This document shows, piece after piece, positions 24,377 to 32,632 of a DNA stretch of 40,003 nt. How positions within the stretch are numbered: the stretch's first letter is position 1; every line of letters begins with the position of its first letter. The stretch is from Acidobacteriota bacterium (GTDB taxonomy: Bacteria > Acidobacteriota > Terriglobia > Terriglobales > Acidobacteriaceae). The stretch lies in assembly GCA_003225465.1 (NCBI GenBank), contig QIAH01000364.1:1169-41171 (forward strand), given 5' to 3'. Made by a program: the position numbers and the translations under genes. The notes beneath the pieces were generated by a model. That model was given only the letters and a program-made list of their open reading frames with translations, had not been told where the DNA came from and made no database searches.

Positions 24377-25351
24377 TCAGTTCTCGGGTAGCCTTTGACC
24401 AGCCGAACGAGCACTGGTCCGAGTTTTAGCAGTTTGCGCGTCCAGATATCGGATCAGGGCAGCTACGTCGGGGTCACCCAACCTCAAGTTGGGCATCTGC
24501 ACCTGTTTGTATTTCGCATACAGTGAGGTGGCGACGGGATCGCCATCCGCAACCATCTTGTCCGGTGTCGCGATGAATCGCGCGAGCCAGTCGTGGTCGC
24601 GGAAACGGGAAACTCCAAAGAGGTCAGGCCCTACGCCGTCGCCATGTCCGATTGTGTGGCAGGCTGCGCAGCGGGTCCGAAAAAGATATGAGCCCCTGTC
24701 GGCGTCAACAGTATGGGCTTCCGCATAACTGGGAGCCGGACTCTGATGCCCCCACGAGGAAAGCCAATCGCCTATCATAACGGCCATGTAGCTGGGATCG
24801 TCCAGCGCGCTATCCTGCATCCACTGGCCGGTTTCTTCGTTGCCGAGTGTGACACTCGTGCTGTGGCCGGTCAAACCGTTCTCGCCAGGACGGGCAGCTT
24901 GGCCGAGTTTCTTTCGTACTACTTCGATATCACTCTGCTCCCCCGTCAGAAACAGCCAGCCCGGTTTGACATGAAATTTGTCAGCATACTCTTTGAGTTC
25001 CGCGGGCGTCTCTCTCTCCGGATCGATGCTGATGGAGTAGAAGAAGACATCACGGCCCACTCGGTCACCGAGCAGGCGTTGCACCTGGGCGAGTTTGGCG
25101 GTCTCCATTGGGCATGAGTCGCGGCATTTGGTATAGATAAAATTGATGACGACCATTTTGCCCTTGAGGAGATCGGCGTAAAAGTGAACAGTTTTCCCAT
25201 CCTGTGTGACCAGAGGAACGTTGGGAAAGTAGTTCGCACCCCAAGGAGAACCGTTGTCGGCCGCAAAGGTGCGGCGCACGCTTAGCGAAGTTAGAACAGC
25301 GAGGACCACCACACGGGCCAACGCGATGCTCATTGAACTCTTCCGTGACAT
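24377..25351 (-). CDS. Sco1/SenC copper chaperone fused to cytochrome c
   Basis: 324 aa from ATG 25351 (AGGAGA ribosome-binding site 7 bases before; the longer frame to 25444 is not supported). A signal peptide (ALARVVVLAVLTSLSV) is followed by a thioredoxin-fold SCO1 domain with C76 and C80 (TKCRDSCPME) and H163 (TGHSTSV), the three copper ligands. A class I cytochrome c domain follows, with C228AACH232 and axial Met in QMPNLRLG (M286). Sco proteins deliver copper or thiols to cupro-oxidases outside the membrane. Here it is the last gene of an operon with a multicopper oxidase, so it may load or exchange electrons with that enzyme. Confidence 0.88.
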   Translation of the reverse strand: MSRKSSMSIALARVVVLAVLTSLSVRRTFAADNGSPWGANYFPNVPLVTQDGKTVHFYADLLKGKMVVINFIYTKCRDSCPMETAKLAQVQRLLGDRVGRDVFFYSISIDPERETPAELKEYADKFHVKPGWLFLTGEQSDIEVVRKKLGQAARPGENGLTGHSTSVTLGNEETGQWMQDSALDDPSYMAVMIGDWLSSWGHQSPAPSYAEAHTVDADRGSYLFRTRCAACHTIGHGDGVGPDLFGVSRFRDHDWLARFIATPDKMVADGDPVATSLYAKYKQVQMPNLRLGDPDVAALIRYLDAQTAKTRTSARSAGQRLPEN

Positions 25352-25473
25352 ATCGACTCTCCTTTTAATCGTCGTGACATCGAATACTTCCCAACGTGCA
25401 ACGCTAGGTCCATTTCGTCTTGTCCCGGCCCCGCACGAACCCAATCCTGGTTCCTTGCGGAGGCTATGATTAC

Positions 25474-25662
25474 TCAGCTCCGATGGGTGGCAATCGTTGT
25501 TGTTGGTTCTGGTTTCGGTTCCTCTTTCATGGCGGTTCGGAAGCCGCGGATCCCGTCCCCAAGTCCTTTCCCCAATTCCGGGAGCTTCTTCGGTCCAAAC
25601 ACCAGAAGCGCAATTCCGAAAATCACGAGCAAATGCATCGGTTGCAAAAGTCCTTCAAACAT
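25474..25662 (-). CDS. tatA: Twin-arginine translocase subunit TatA/TatE
   Basis: 62 aa. N-terminal helix (MHLLVIFGIALLVFGPKKLP) with the FGPKKLPELGKGLGDGIRGF hinge and amphipathic helix that define TatA/E. A charged tail follows. Start ATG at 25662 has AGGAGG 4 bases upstream; this is only 8 bases after the oxidase stop, so the genes are co-transcribed and likely coupled. TatA forms the pore that exports folded Tat substrates. The oxidase before it has a Tat signal, so this copy may be dedicated to it. Confidence 0.92.
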   Translation of the reverse strand: MFEGLLQPMHLLVIFGIALLVFGPKKLPELGKGLGDGIRGFRTAMKEEPKPEPTTTIATHRS

Positions 25663-25670
25663 AAGTCCTC

Positions 25671-27773
25671 CTAGTAGGCCGTTGGCAGAATGTTTGGATC
25701 TGTGAACTTCACGCCCTGGGGCGTCGGAACCGGTGTGGGCAAAGCCACCGGGCCCCGATCCAATTCCCAACGAATCAGCATGGCGTGATCTTCGTGCACT
25801 GTGTTGTGGCAATGCTCCATGAACATGCCCGCGAATTCACGGAATTGAATGCTGATCGTGACCGCACCGCCGGGGTGGAGTCGATACACGTCCTTGCGAC
25901 CCTGCTCCCAAGGCGGCACGTTGCTCGGACTTCCATTGCGGGCGAGTAACAGACTTTCTTCAAAGTGAATATGGATGGGGTGGTCCCAGCCGCCGCCGCC
26001 ATTCACTAGCGTCCAGACTTCCCGAGTACCCTGTTTGGGTGCGGCCGAGACCTGGTTGAAATCAGCTGCGAAGCCTTGGCCACCATCGGTCCGCACTGTC
26101 CAAGGTGCATCGTCTGTGCCGTTGGAGCGCCCGAACTCGAACGTGCGTTCCCGTGAGACCGGGATCTGCGACACATCGGGATTCGGAATCAACGTGCCGG
26201 GCACCTGGCTGAGGTCTGGCTTCGTGCACGGAACGATTTGGAATTCGAGAAACTTACCAACACAAGGGTCCGCGGAGTTGCCCGAGAGTGCTTCTGCGAG
26301 GGATAGATCATTCTTTGGTCCGCGTCCGTCCTCATGCTCGCACAGGTTCACCATCCAAACTTTCTGTCCCGGTTTATATCGGGAAAAGTCGATGACTACG
26401 TCATAGCGTTCGGCTATCCCTTGTTCGTCCAGTTCCCTCAAAACCACCGGATGAGGCAGCAGGTTGCCGTCGTTGCCGATCTGAATCATCGGAGAACCGT
26501 CGCTGAGCGCCAGTTTAAAGAAACGTGAAACGCTGCAATTGAGTATGCGGAAGCGATACTTACGCGCTTCTACTTGGAAGAAGGGCTTGTAGCATGCGTT
26601 CACGGTCATTACGTCGCCCAGAAAGCCGTCCAGTTGGAAAATGTCGAAAAAGAGCTGCCCATTGCTATCCCAGGCCTTGTCAGCCACCATCAGGTTAATG
26701 TCGTAATCGAGGTTGCCCCATGATTTCTCTGAACCACTCGGGAGGCCGAGGTTCACGCCGTCCCGGATGGTTTCGTTACCGCGATCCACGGCGCTGTAAA
26801 TGTTGAAACATGCGGCATTGCCCTTGTACACGTTTTGCGCGGTATAGCCGAACATGTGATCGTGGAACCAGTGGCTGCTCATGGTCTCGTGCCAGTCGCC
26901 AGGAATCTTGGTGTATCCACCGCTATCATCGGGACTGCCGGCCATGGGATCGGTGGCATCGGCATTGATGGTGTCGTGTCCGGCCAGGATGATGGGCCAG
27001 TGATAGTCGTAGAACTGTCCCGGGAAAAAGAAGGCGCCGGTATAGCCGTCATTTTCGGCGCCATGATGTCCGTTGTGCTCGTGAGTACTGATCGTGTGAC
27101 AACCGAAGCCACCATTCTTCTTCACGTCGACAGGAAGCTTGTTGTGATGCCGGAACAGGATCGGCTCACCGTAGCGCCCCAGCACGAGTTTCGGCGGGAT
27201 GGTTCCGTTGAAAGTCCACATCGCTAGCGGGCCTTGCGCCGGCAGGCTCGGATGAAACTTAAAGGGAATATTTCCATTGGGATTCGTTTTAGCACCTTCC
27301 TGGGTAACCTCCATCGCTACTTTGGGCGGAAGCTTCGCGAAGCGCTGGTGCGCCCAGTTCGGTCCGGGCGGACGTCCTTCGATTGGGCCAAAGCTGCCAC
27401 CCAACATGGGATCAACCCGCTGCAATGTCTGATTGCTTTGCGCCATCGGCGCGGGATTGAGCGAGGAGATGGGATTCCGCGGCAGCACTTCCAGGCGCAG
27501 CATGGGCTGGGTGAATTCCAAGCCGATCAGTCCCGGACTGCTCGGGGCTCCGGTCGGCACCTCGGCATACGCGCTTGAGATGAACGGGTTCAGGCCCTTG
27601 ATGGGGGCCAGCGCGCCGGCAGCTGTGAACAACCCCCACTTGATCAGTTCTCGTCGTGAAATCTGTCCCCAGGAGAGTGCTTGGACGATTTCCAGACGAT
27701 TCTTGCGAGCGTCCTCGGCTTCCTTGAGTCTCGTCTTTGAGGAGTTCCATGGTAAATAGATTCGGCTTTTCAT
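25671..27773 (-). CDS. Tat-exported multicopper oxidase (CotA/bilirubin oxidase-like)
   Basis: 700 aa. The twin-arginine motif is SRRELIKWGLFTAAGAL at residues 39-55, after an unusually long 38-residue n-region. All four copper-binding motifs are present in order: H231-E-H233 (STHEHNGHH), H301WFHDH306, H598PIHIH603 and H654CHNTVHEDHAM665. These supply the trinuclear cluster and the type 1 copper with Met as axial ligand. The enzyme should oxidise phenols, metals or c-type haem partners with O2 outside the membrane. ATG at 27773 has AAGGAG 6 bases upstream. It opens an operon with tatA and Sco1-cytochrome c, and has a sigma54-type promoter. Confidence 0.92.
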   Translation of the reverse strand: MKSRIYLPWNSSKTRLKEAEDARKNRLEIVQALSWGQISRRELIKWGLFTAAGALAPIKGLNPFISSAYAEVPTGAPSSPGLIGLEFTQPMLRLEVLPRNPISSLNPAPMAQSNQTLQRVDPMLGGSFGPIEGRPPGPNWAHQRFAKLPPKVAMEVTQEGAKTNPNGNIPFKFHPSLPAQGPLAMWTFNGTIPPKLVLGRYGEPILFRHHNKLPVDVKKNGGFGCHTISTHEHNGHHGAENDGYTGAFFFPGQFYDYHWPIILAGHDTINADATDPMAGSPDDSGGYTKIPGDWHETMSSHWFHDHMFGYTAQNVYKGNAACFNIYSAVDRGNETIRDGVNLGLPSGSEKSWGNLDYDINLMVADKAWDSNGQLFFDIFQLDGFLGDVMTVNACYKPFFQVEARKYRFRILNCSVSRFFKLALSDGSPMIQIGNDGNLLPHPVVLRELDEQGIAERYDVVIDFSRYKPGQKVWMVNLCEHEDGRGPKNDLSLAEALSGNSADPCVGKFLEFQIVPCTKPDLSQVPGTLIPNPDVSQIPVSRERTFEFGRSNGTDDAPWTVRTDGGQGFAADFNQVSAAPKQGTREVWTLVNGGGGWDHPIHIHFEESLLLARNGSPSNVPPWEQGRKDVYRLHPGGAVTISIQFREFAGMFMEHCHNTVHEDHAMLIRWELDRGPVALPTPVPTPQGVKFTDPNILPTAY

Positions 27774-27802
27774 GACTCGCTCCTTGTTACGTAGGACTGA
27801 AT

Positions 27803-27818
27803 TGCAGGTGGGTTGCCA
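27803..27818 (-). promoter_or_regulatory. Sigma54 (-24/-12) promoter of the multicopper oxidase operon
   Basis: The minus strand reads TGGCAACCCACCTGCA. GG (27817-27816) and GC (27805-27804) have exactly the 10-base spacing required, and TGGCA and TGCA match the consensus TGGCACG-N4-TTGCW. The predicted start near 27792 leaves a 19-base leader containing AAGGAG. The divergent gene encodes a sigma54 activator with GAFTGA. Confidence 0.7.
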
Positions 27819-27926
27819 GTGTGGAACGGTTCATCAGCGTTAGCGCAATGATCCTTACAAGCGCCTGATTCGCTGAGGGTTGCACCTTGGAGAAATGAAA
27901 CCAATTCTTTGCTGGGGGCTCTGCCG

Positions 27927-27976
27927 CTTGGGTTTTTCTGCTAACCAAACTGTTAATGCAAACCCTTGGGTTAATG
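27927..27976. promoter_or_regulatory. Repeats that could be activator binding sites
   Basis: CTTGGGTT occurs at 27927-27934 and 27965-27972. The second copy lies in the near-palindrome AACCC-TT-GGGTT (27961-27972). GTTAATG is repeated at 27952-27958 and 27970-27976, 18 bases apart. They lie about 135-185 bases upstream of the predicted oxidase start point, a usual distance for enhancer sites. Binding is inferred. Confidence 0.4.
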
Positions 27977-28027
27977 GCGGTATGCACTCTGGCGGAAATG
28001 TGCTAAACACATCGAAACGAGGAAAAA

Positions 28028-29929
28028 ATGAACCCGCGCATCTCCGGCATCTCTGGCCCGTTTCAAGGCACGACTTACTCTTTGGCCTCCGGAGAGCTGT
28101 CCATCGGGCGCGACCCGTCCAATCACCTCTGGATCTCAGATCCGGCTTTATCACGCCAGCACTGCCTGCTCACTCGGAAAGGTGACCGGTTCTTCATCCG
28201 TGATCTTGGAAGCCGTAATGGGACGATCGTGAATGGCATGACTGTCGACGAGCTGCAACTACAACACGGAGACCAAATCTCCATCGGTACTTCAGTACTC
28301 AAGTTTCTACTCGGGGGAGGCGAGGAAAACCTAAAAAGGAGCCGTGTCGAGTTTGTCGAGACCATGGCGTTCGAGAACCTTCCAGTAATAGTTCACGCCG
28401 CCGAAGCTTCCCTTCTGCAGGTTGACAAGTCGCCCGAGACGGCTCGTTTGGCTCGCGATTTGACCGCCTTGCTGAACCTCGCAAAGCATATCGGCGGCAT
28501 TCGGGATTTAGAGTCACTACAATGGCAGCTCTTAGGCTTTATCTTCGACGTAGTTCCGGCCGAGCGTGGTGCCATCCTGCTCTTCGAACATCCCGATGAA
28601 TTCAGCTCCGTGATTGCCTGGGATCGAGTCCGCGGTCCCGGTTGCTCAGTTCAAGTGAGCCGCACCATCGTCCAACGGGTTGCCAGGGAACGCACTGGCT
28701 TGGTTACGAACGATATCTTCAGCGATGAGGGTCTTCGTCAAATCCGTACCCTGACTGAATTGCAAATCCGTTCCGTGCTCTGCGTCCCACTGTTAGCTGG
28801 GGACGAAGTACTGGGGATGATTTATCTGGACAGCCAGCACCGGTCAGATCAATTCGATGAGGGTCGTCTGCAAGTGATGACAGCCATAGCAGGGATAGCC
28901 GCTCTCGCTCTCGGAAATGTCTGCAATATTGAACAGTTACAGAAGGAAAACCAGCAATTGCAAGCAGAGATCAACCTGGAGCACAACTTGGTTGGTAACA
29001 GTCAAAGTATGCAGAAGGTGTTTGAGCTCATTCGTCGGGTCGCACCCACGGAGTCAACTGTGCTCATAGAGGGTGAGAGCGGAACCGGGAAAGAGTTGGC
29101 GGCCCGCGCGGTCCATCGCAATAGTCCGCGGGCCGAGCGACCTTTCGTGGCGATCAACTGTGCTGCAATCCCGGATTCCCTGTTAGAGACTGAACTGTTC
29201 GGGCATGAGAAGGGGGCTTTTACCGGAGCTAGTTCACTGAAGAAAGGGAGATTGGAAACAGCTGAAGGTGGAACACTATTTTTGGACGAGATAAGCGAAC
29301 TTGCCGGCGACATGCAGGCAAAGTTGTTGCGGGTTTTGCAGGAGCGTGAGTTCGAACGTGTCGGCAGTAATCATCCCATAAAGCTCGACATCCGCGTAGT
29401 CGCAGCCACCAACAAAAACCTGGCTGAGGTCGTCAAAACGGGCGCCTTCCGTACTGATTTGTATCATCGCCTGAACGTGGTCACCTTGACCTTGCCTGCG
29501 CTACGGGAGCGACGCGACGATATTCCCGCGTTAGCCGAGCACTTGATCGCCAAGGTCAGCCGGAAATGTAAAATGCGACCCAAACAACTCTCACCAGAGG
29601 CGAAAGCGTGCCTGATGAGGTATCAGTGGCCAGGTAATATTCGTGAATTGGAGAATGCTCTTGAGCATGCCATTGTCCTGGGCTCCAGCAACACAATCTT
29701 GCCAGACGATTTACCAGAAGCCATTGTAGAGATGGGTTCGCCGGCTCTGCCTCTGAACGCGCACTATCACGCAGCGATTACAGACTTCAAAAAGCAGCTC
29801 GTTCGGGAGGCTTTCAGGCAGGCGAAGGGAAGTTATTTGGAAGCCGCAAAGAATCTGGGGATGCATCCTAATTCTTTGCTTCGGTTGATTCGGAGTTTGG
29901 ACCTTAGATCGGATCTACAAGCCCGATGA
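28028..29929 (+). CDS. Sigma54-dependent activator with FHA and GAF sensor domains
   Basis: 633 aa. N-terminal FHA domain (residues 1-95: [32 protein letters not shown]), which binds phosphothreonine. A GAF domain covers about 150-300 ([34 protein letters not shown]). The AAA+ domain has Walker A GESGTGKE (349-356), the sigma54-contact loop GAFTGA (396-401), Walker [10 protein letters not shown] (about 414-422) and [17 protein letters not shown]. The C-terminal Fis-type HTH is about 585-625 ([20 protein letters not shown]). It replaces the receiver domain of classical NtrC with FHA plus GAF, so input is a phosphoprotein and/or small ligand. It is divergent from the oxidase operon, its likely target. 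GAGG lies 6 bases before the ATG. Confidence 0.93.
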   Translation: MNPRISGISGPFQGTTYSLASGELSIGRDPSNHLWISDPALSRQHCLLTRKGDRFFIRDLGSRNGTIVNGMTVDELQLQHGDQISIGTSVLKFLLGGGEENLKRSRVEFVETMAFENLPVIVHAAEASLLQVDKSPETARLARDLTALLNLAKHIGGIRDLESLQWQLLGFIFDVVPAERGAILLFEHPDEFSSVIAWDRVRGPGCSVQVSRTIVQRVARERTGLVTNDIFSDEGLRQIRTLTELQIRSVLCVPLLAGDEVLGMIYLDSQHRSDQFDEGRLQVMTAIAGIAALALGNVCNIEQLQKENQQLQAEINLEHNLVGNSQSMQKVFELIRRVAPTESTVLIEGESGTGKELAARAVHRNSPRAERPFVAINCAAIPDSLLETELFGHEKGAFTGASSLKKGRLETAEGGTLFLDEISELAGDMQAKLLRVLQEREFERVGSNHPIKLDIRVVAATNKNLAEVVKTGAFRTDLYHRLNVVTLTLPALRERRDDIPALAEHLIAKVSRKCKMRPKQLSPEAKACLMRYQWPGNIRELENALEHAIVLGSSNTILPDDLPEAIVEMGSPALPLNAHYHAAITDFKKQLVREAFRQAKGSYLEAAKNLGMHPNSLLRLIRSLDLRSDLQAR

Positions 29930-29930
29930 A

Positions 29931-30047
29931 ACTTTCGAGATGGGTATCCGCTTCACTCACCCGGCCGCCACATCTTGTGGTTTCCGTTTGGAGTTTAGCC
30001 CCGGCGGTTGTGGTCTGGTGAGTCAAGCGGATATCCACCACTTTCGA
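29931..30047. mobile_element. 101-bp MITE-like element with 23-bp terminal repeats and 8-bp flanking duplication
   Basis: The body (29939-30039) begins and ends in imperfect inverted repeats of 23 bases (20 matches; shared core TATCCGCTT and ACTCACC). It is flanked at both sides, directly and without gap, by ACTTTCGA (29931-29938 and 30040-30047), which looks like an 8-bp target duplication. Inside is a CCACA-TCT-TGTGG hairpin (29968-29980). There is no coding capacity. It begins nine bases after the activator stop codon. Confidence 0.7.
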
Positions 30048-30084
30048 TTCTCGCGTGAGTGGTTTTAGCAGCGCTCGTGATGGT

Positions 30085-30106
30085 GCCGGAGGCTTCAGCC
30101 ACCGGC
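30085..30106 (+). terminator. Hairpin downstream of the sigma54 activator
   Basis: GCCGGAGGC (30085-30093), loop TTCA, GCCACCGGC (30098-30106): eight pairs with one A-A mismatch, followed by TTTAAC. It is a plausible weak terminator for the activator transcript after the inserted element. Confidence 0.4.
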
Positions 30107-30389
30107 TTTAACATAACCAACAACAATCTCGGACTTTCAGGTGCATAGCCCCTCTCTTTGCCCCTTCGCCAATTTACAGATTGACCAGGGTTGTGGCGCA
30201 AAGGCCCGTTATGCACGTCCACAGAGTGACACCTGTAATCGGGTGGTGATTGTTATGCATCAGCTGTGACGCCGGAGAGGTCGAGGCCCTGCCGAGAGCA
30301 GCCGAGAAATGTCCGCCAAGATGCACTCGGTCGGCCACGCCCATCGGTAATCTGGAGGACTCAATTCTCGGGTGACATAGTTCGCAGCC
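30107..30389. other. Intergenic region without recognisable gene
   Basis: No homology, strong hairpin or convincing promoter noticed between the activator terminator and the PilZ gene. Confidence 0.4.
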
Positions 30390-30776
30390 ATGACCTATTT
30401 TCCCCAGCCCCATCCAGGCAATCGGGAGCGTCGCCTGAAGCTAAGCGGCTCCATCGTTGTTGCGATTCGTTCAGAGGGTACGCAGCCTGTCCGTGCCAAA
30501 CTGCATGAACTCTCTGTTACTGGGGGACTGTTGGGCGTGTCCAAGGCTTTTGAGCATGGTGACTTTGTGGAAGTGGCATTTCAGACGAGCATGGGCACCG
30601 TTCACGGTAGGGCCGAGCTTCTGGCGGCAAGACGCGAATCAACCTCCGGCTGCCTGCAACCTTTTCGGTTCGTTGCCCTAGAGGACGACGACCACACCAG
30701 ACTGCGCATGGCTCTAGACTCACTTCTGGACCGGACTGTGGTCGGCGTCCGATCCAGCAAGCCACCCTCGCTTTAG
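30390..30776 (+). CDS. PilZ domain protein
   Basis: 128 aa, essentially one PilZ-like beta-barrel: ERRLKLSGSIVVAIRSEG (an RR near the N-terminus, residues about 14-15, in place of the usual RxxxR), a long beta region, then HELSVTGGLL matching the D/N-x-S-x-x-G motif in part (ELSVTGG), and VEVAFQTSMGTVHGRAELLA. PilZ proteins bind c-di-GMP and change motility, secretion or gene expression. The Arg motif is shortened and the Asp is replaced by Glu, so c-di-GMP binding is uncertain. It stands alone. Confidence 0.65.
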   Translation: MTYFPQPHPGNRERRLKLSGSIVVAIRSEGTQPVRAKLHELSVTGGLLGVSKAFEHGDFVEVAFQTSMGTVHGRAELLAARRESTSGCLQPFRFVALEDDDHTRLRMALDSLLDRTVVGVRSSKPPSL

Positions 30777-30965
30777 TTGGATAATGAGCCTTCTTCTGAC
30801 ATGCGAGCAGCTCGGCGCGGGCCAAGAACTCCAAGACGACGAACGCCTTCACTGAATGGACGTCCGGAGCTGGATAAAAGGTAAGTCGTACCTTCGTACT
30901 CTGGCCGCTCGCCCGGCGCTACGCTGAAATGGCTACAAGTCCTGACCTTGTTGGGGCGGGTGCTT

Positions 30966-31316
30966 ATGTCCAAAAAGCGAGCAGTTTTCTTCGTCGTTCT
31001 CGTCATGTTCTTCGTCGTGGCCGCACTCTTCTGGCGTCCTACCATCAAACCAGCACATTGGACCGTCATAGAAGTACGCTACCTTAAAAATGGCAGTTGT
31101 TCCTTTGTAGCCGAGTGGGGTAAGGGAGTTCTGTCCATTCCTGAATACATCAAGGCCGAATCGCAAGACTCTAAGCACCAACTGTGTCCGCAACTCGGGG
31201 ATACTCTGAACTCGCCAAGGTTGGACATTCTGACTGTTAGTGCCGGAAGCGGTGACGAGCAACGCTCTGCGGACGTCATTGAGCGGTGGCGAGGGCAGGA
31301 CTTCAACCCACATTAG
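30966..31316 (+). CDS. Small membrane-anchored hypothetical protein
   Basis: 116 aa from ATG 30966. A Lys/Arg start (MSKKRAVFF) and one hydrophobic helix (VVLVMFFVVAALFW) are followed by a soluble part (HWTVIEVRYLKNGSCSFVAE) of unknown fold with two cysteines. The protein should be anchored in the inner membrane facing out. I recognise no family. The opposite strand is also open here but gives less natural composition. Confidence 0.5.
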   Translation: MSKKRAVFFVVLVMFFVVAALFWRPTIKPAHWTVIEVRYLKNGSCSFVAEWGKGVLSIPEYIKAESQDSKHQLCPQLGDTLNSPRLDILTVSAGSGDEQRSADVIERWRGQDFNPH

Positions 31317-31318
31317 GC

Positions 31319-31765
31319 TTCGTCCCAAGCGTGTCCCTACCTGCCGATTCGATCACGAGTCCCGTTAGCGAAATCCTACTAGCGTTAGTGCAGTGGGCTG
31401 AACGAATTATGTGCAAGATTGACTCCACATTTCCCCAGAAGGGAGTGGGCGGAACAGGTTGCTGTTAGAGATGGCCGTCCGTTTTGGAACACGCCCTTTT
31501 TAGCGGTTGGCCTCGCCTTCCGGACGATCGAGACACTTTATTTTCTCGCCACCAACGCGAACGGCGCTTCCGGGCAGCGCTTGCCGGTGCGGTGGTCGCC
31601 CGAGGATGCTGGACGGCTTGTCGTACTTCCTCGGACTCTTCGTTTCGCCACTTCGGAAACTGCTACACGATTCAAGGAACGCTGGAAGCGGCGCTCGGTT
31701 ACCGAGAGTACTCAGCCACTCGAGTGAAGTCGCACATTGAGAGTGCGCAGAAGTTCATTTCCCAG
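31319..31765. other. Interval of uncertain coding status
   Basis: Several overlapping plus-strand frames are open between 31419 and 31740, none with recognisable homology. This may be a decayed gene. I assign nothing. Confidence 0.3.
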
Positions 31766-32632
31766 CTAACTTGCTACCTTTTCCTCTTCGCGGAAGGCAA
31801 AGGCATAGTCGTGCGCAAACTGATCGAAAGTGATTGGCTTGCGTCCGAGGAAGCGCTCCACTTCCTCTGTCGTCCGCTTCGCTTTCCCTACTCTATAGAA
31901 ACGATGCAAATCAACCATCGCCTCAGCGGACCATTCGGGTGTGCCGGCGGACAGCATGGCAGTCTTGAATTCGGTCGGCGGCAGGTCGATATAACTGATC
32001 TTTCGTCCTGCGACGCGCGAAATCTTCTCCGCAATTTGCCCATTCGTGAGAGCTTCTCCTCCGGTTAGTGCATAGGATCTGCCTTCGTGTCCCGTGGCAG
32101 CGAGAACGATCACCGCCACCGCGGCAATATCCCGGATATCAATTATGCTGACCGCACCGTTTCCTTGGCATCCATAAAAAGCATCTCGAGATCTGATTGT
32201 GGCCGTGTTGTAGTTGACCAGGTTCTGCATGAACGCGTTAGGGCGAAGAAACGTGTGGGGCAGGCCCGAGGCTTCGATGTTCTCTTCCGAATCGCGATGT
32301 CCGCTCGGAAAGATGGATTGGTGTCCGCCAAGAGCAGAAAGTTTGACAATGTACTTCCTACCACTGGCTCGGACCTCCTTAATGAACCTTGCTTCTAGGG
32401 CGAGCAAGTGCCGAGTAGGCGGGCCAACCAGAAAGATCTTGTCTACCCCGTGCAATGCTGGACGAATTGTCTCCGGTTTCGTGTAATCCATGATCACGCC
32501 CTCCAACCCAGCGGGGGCTTTAGCTGCTACGTCAGGCGATCGGAAGGAGGCACGTATCGTCAACCCCAGCGTAAGCGCTTGCTTTACTACTTCCCGACCG
32601 ACATTCCCACTTGCTCCGGTAATCAGAATCAT
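31766..32632 (-). CDS. NmrA-like NAD(P)-binding oxidoreductase (atypical SDR)
   Basis: 288 aa from ATG 32632 (GGAGAG 4 bases upstream; the ATG at 32644 is less likely). The Rossmann fingerprint is MILITGASGNVGREVVKQAL (GxxGxxG). GVDKIFLVGPPT, VKLSALGG and FLRPNAFMQNL follow the order of NmrA/quinone oxidoreductase 2-like proteins, which lack the usual SDR Tyr-x-x-x-Lys pair. The C-terminal half (SYALTGGEALTNGQIAEKIS) is the standard substrate domain. These bind NAD(P) as redox sensors or reduce quinone-like substrates in the cytosol. It is not linked to a clear operon. Confidence 0.88.
   Translation of the reverse strand: MILITGASGNVGREVVKQALTLGLTIRASFRSPDVAAKAPAGLEGVIMDYTKPETIRPALHGVDKIFLVGPPTRHLLALEARFIKEVRASGRKYIVKLSALGGHQSIFPSGHRDSEENIEASGLPHTFLRPNAFMQNLVNYNTATIRSRDAFYGCQGNGAVSIIDIRDIAAVAVIVLAATGHEGRSYALTGGEALTNGQIAEKISRVAGRKISYIDLPPTEFKTAMLSAGTPEWSAEAMVDLHRFYRVGKAKRTTEEVERFLGRKPITFDQFAHDYAFAFREEEKVAS

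Noticed and set aside
25975-27578. Several plus-strand open frames across the multicopper oxidase
   Set aside because: All are antisense to a protein with four complete copper motifs; no ribosome-binding sites or domains.
27990-28005. Possible plus-strand sigma54 promoter (TGGCGGAAATGTGCTA) for the activator gene
   Set aside because: Only 9 bases separate GG and GC; sigma54 promoters need 10. It also lies too close to the start codon.
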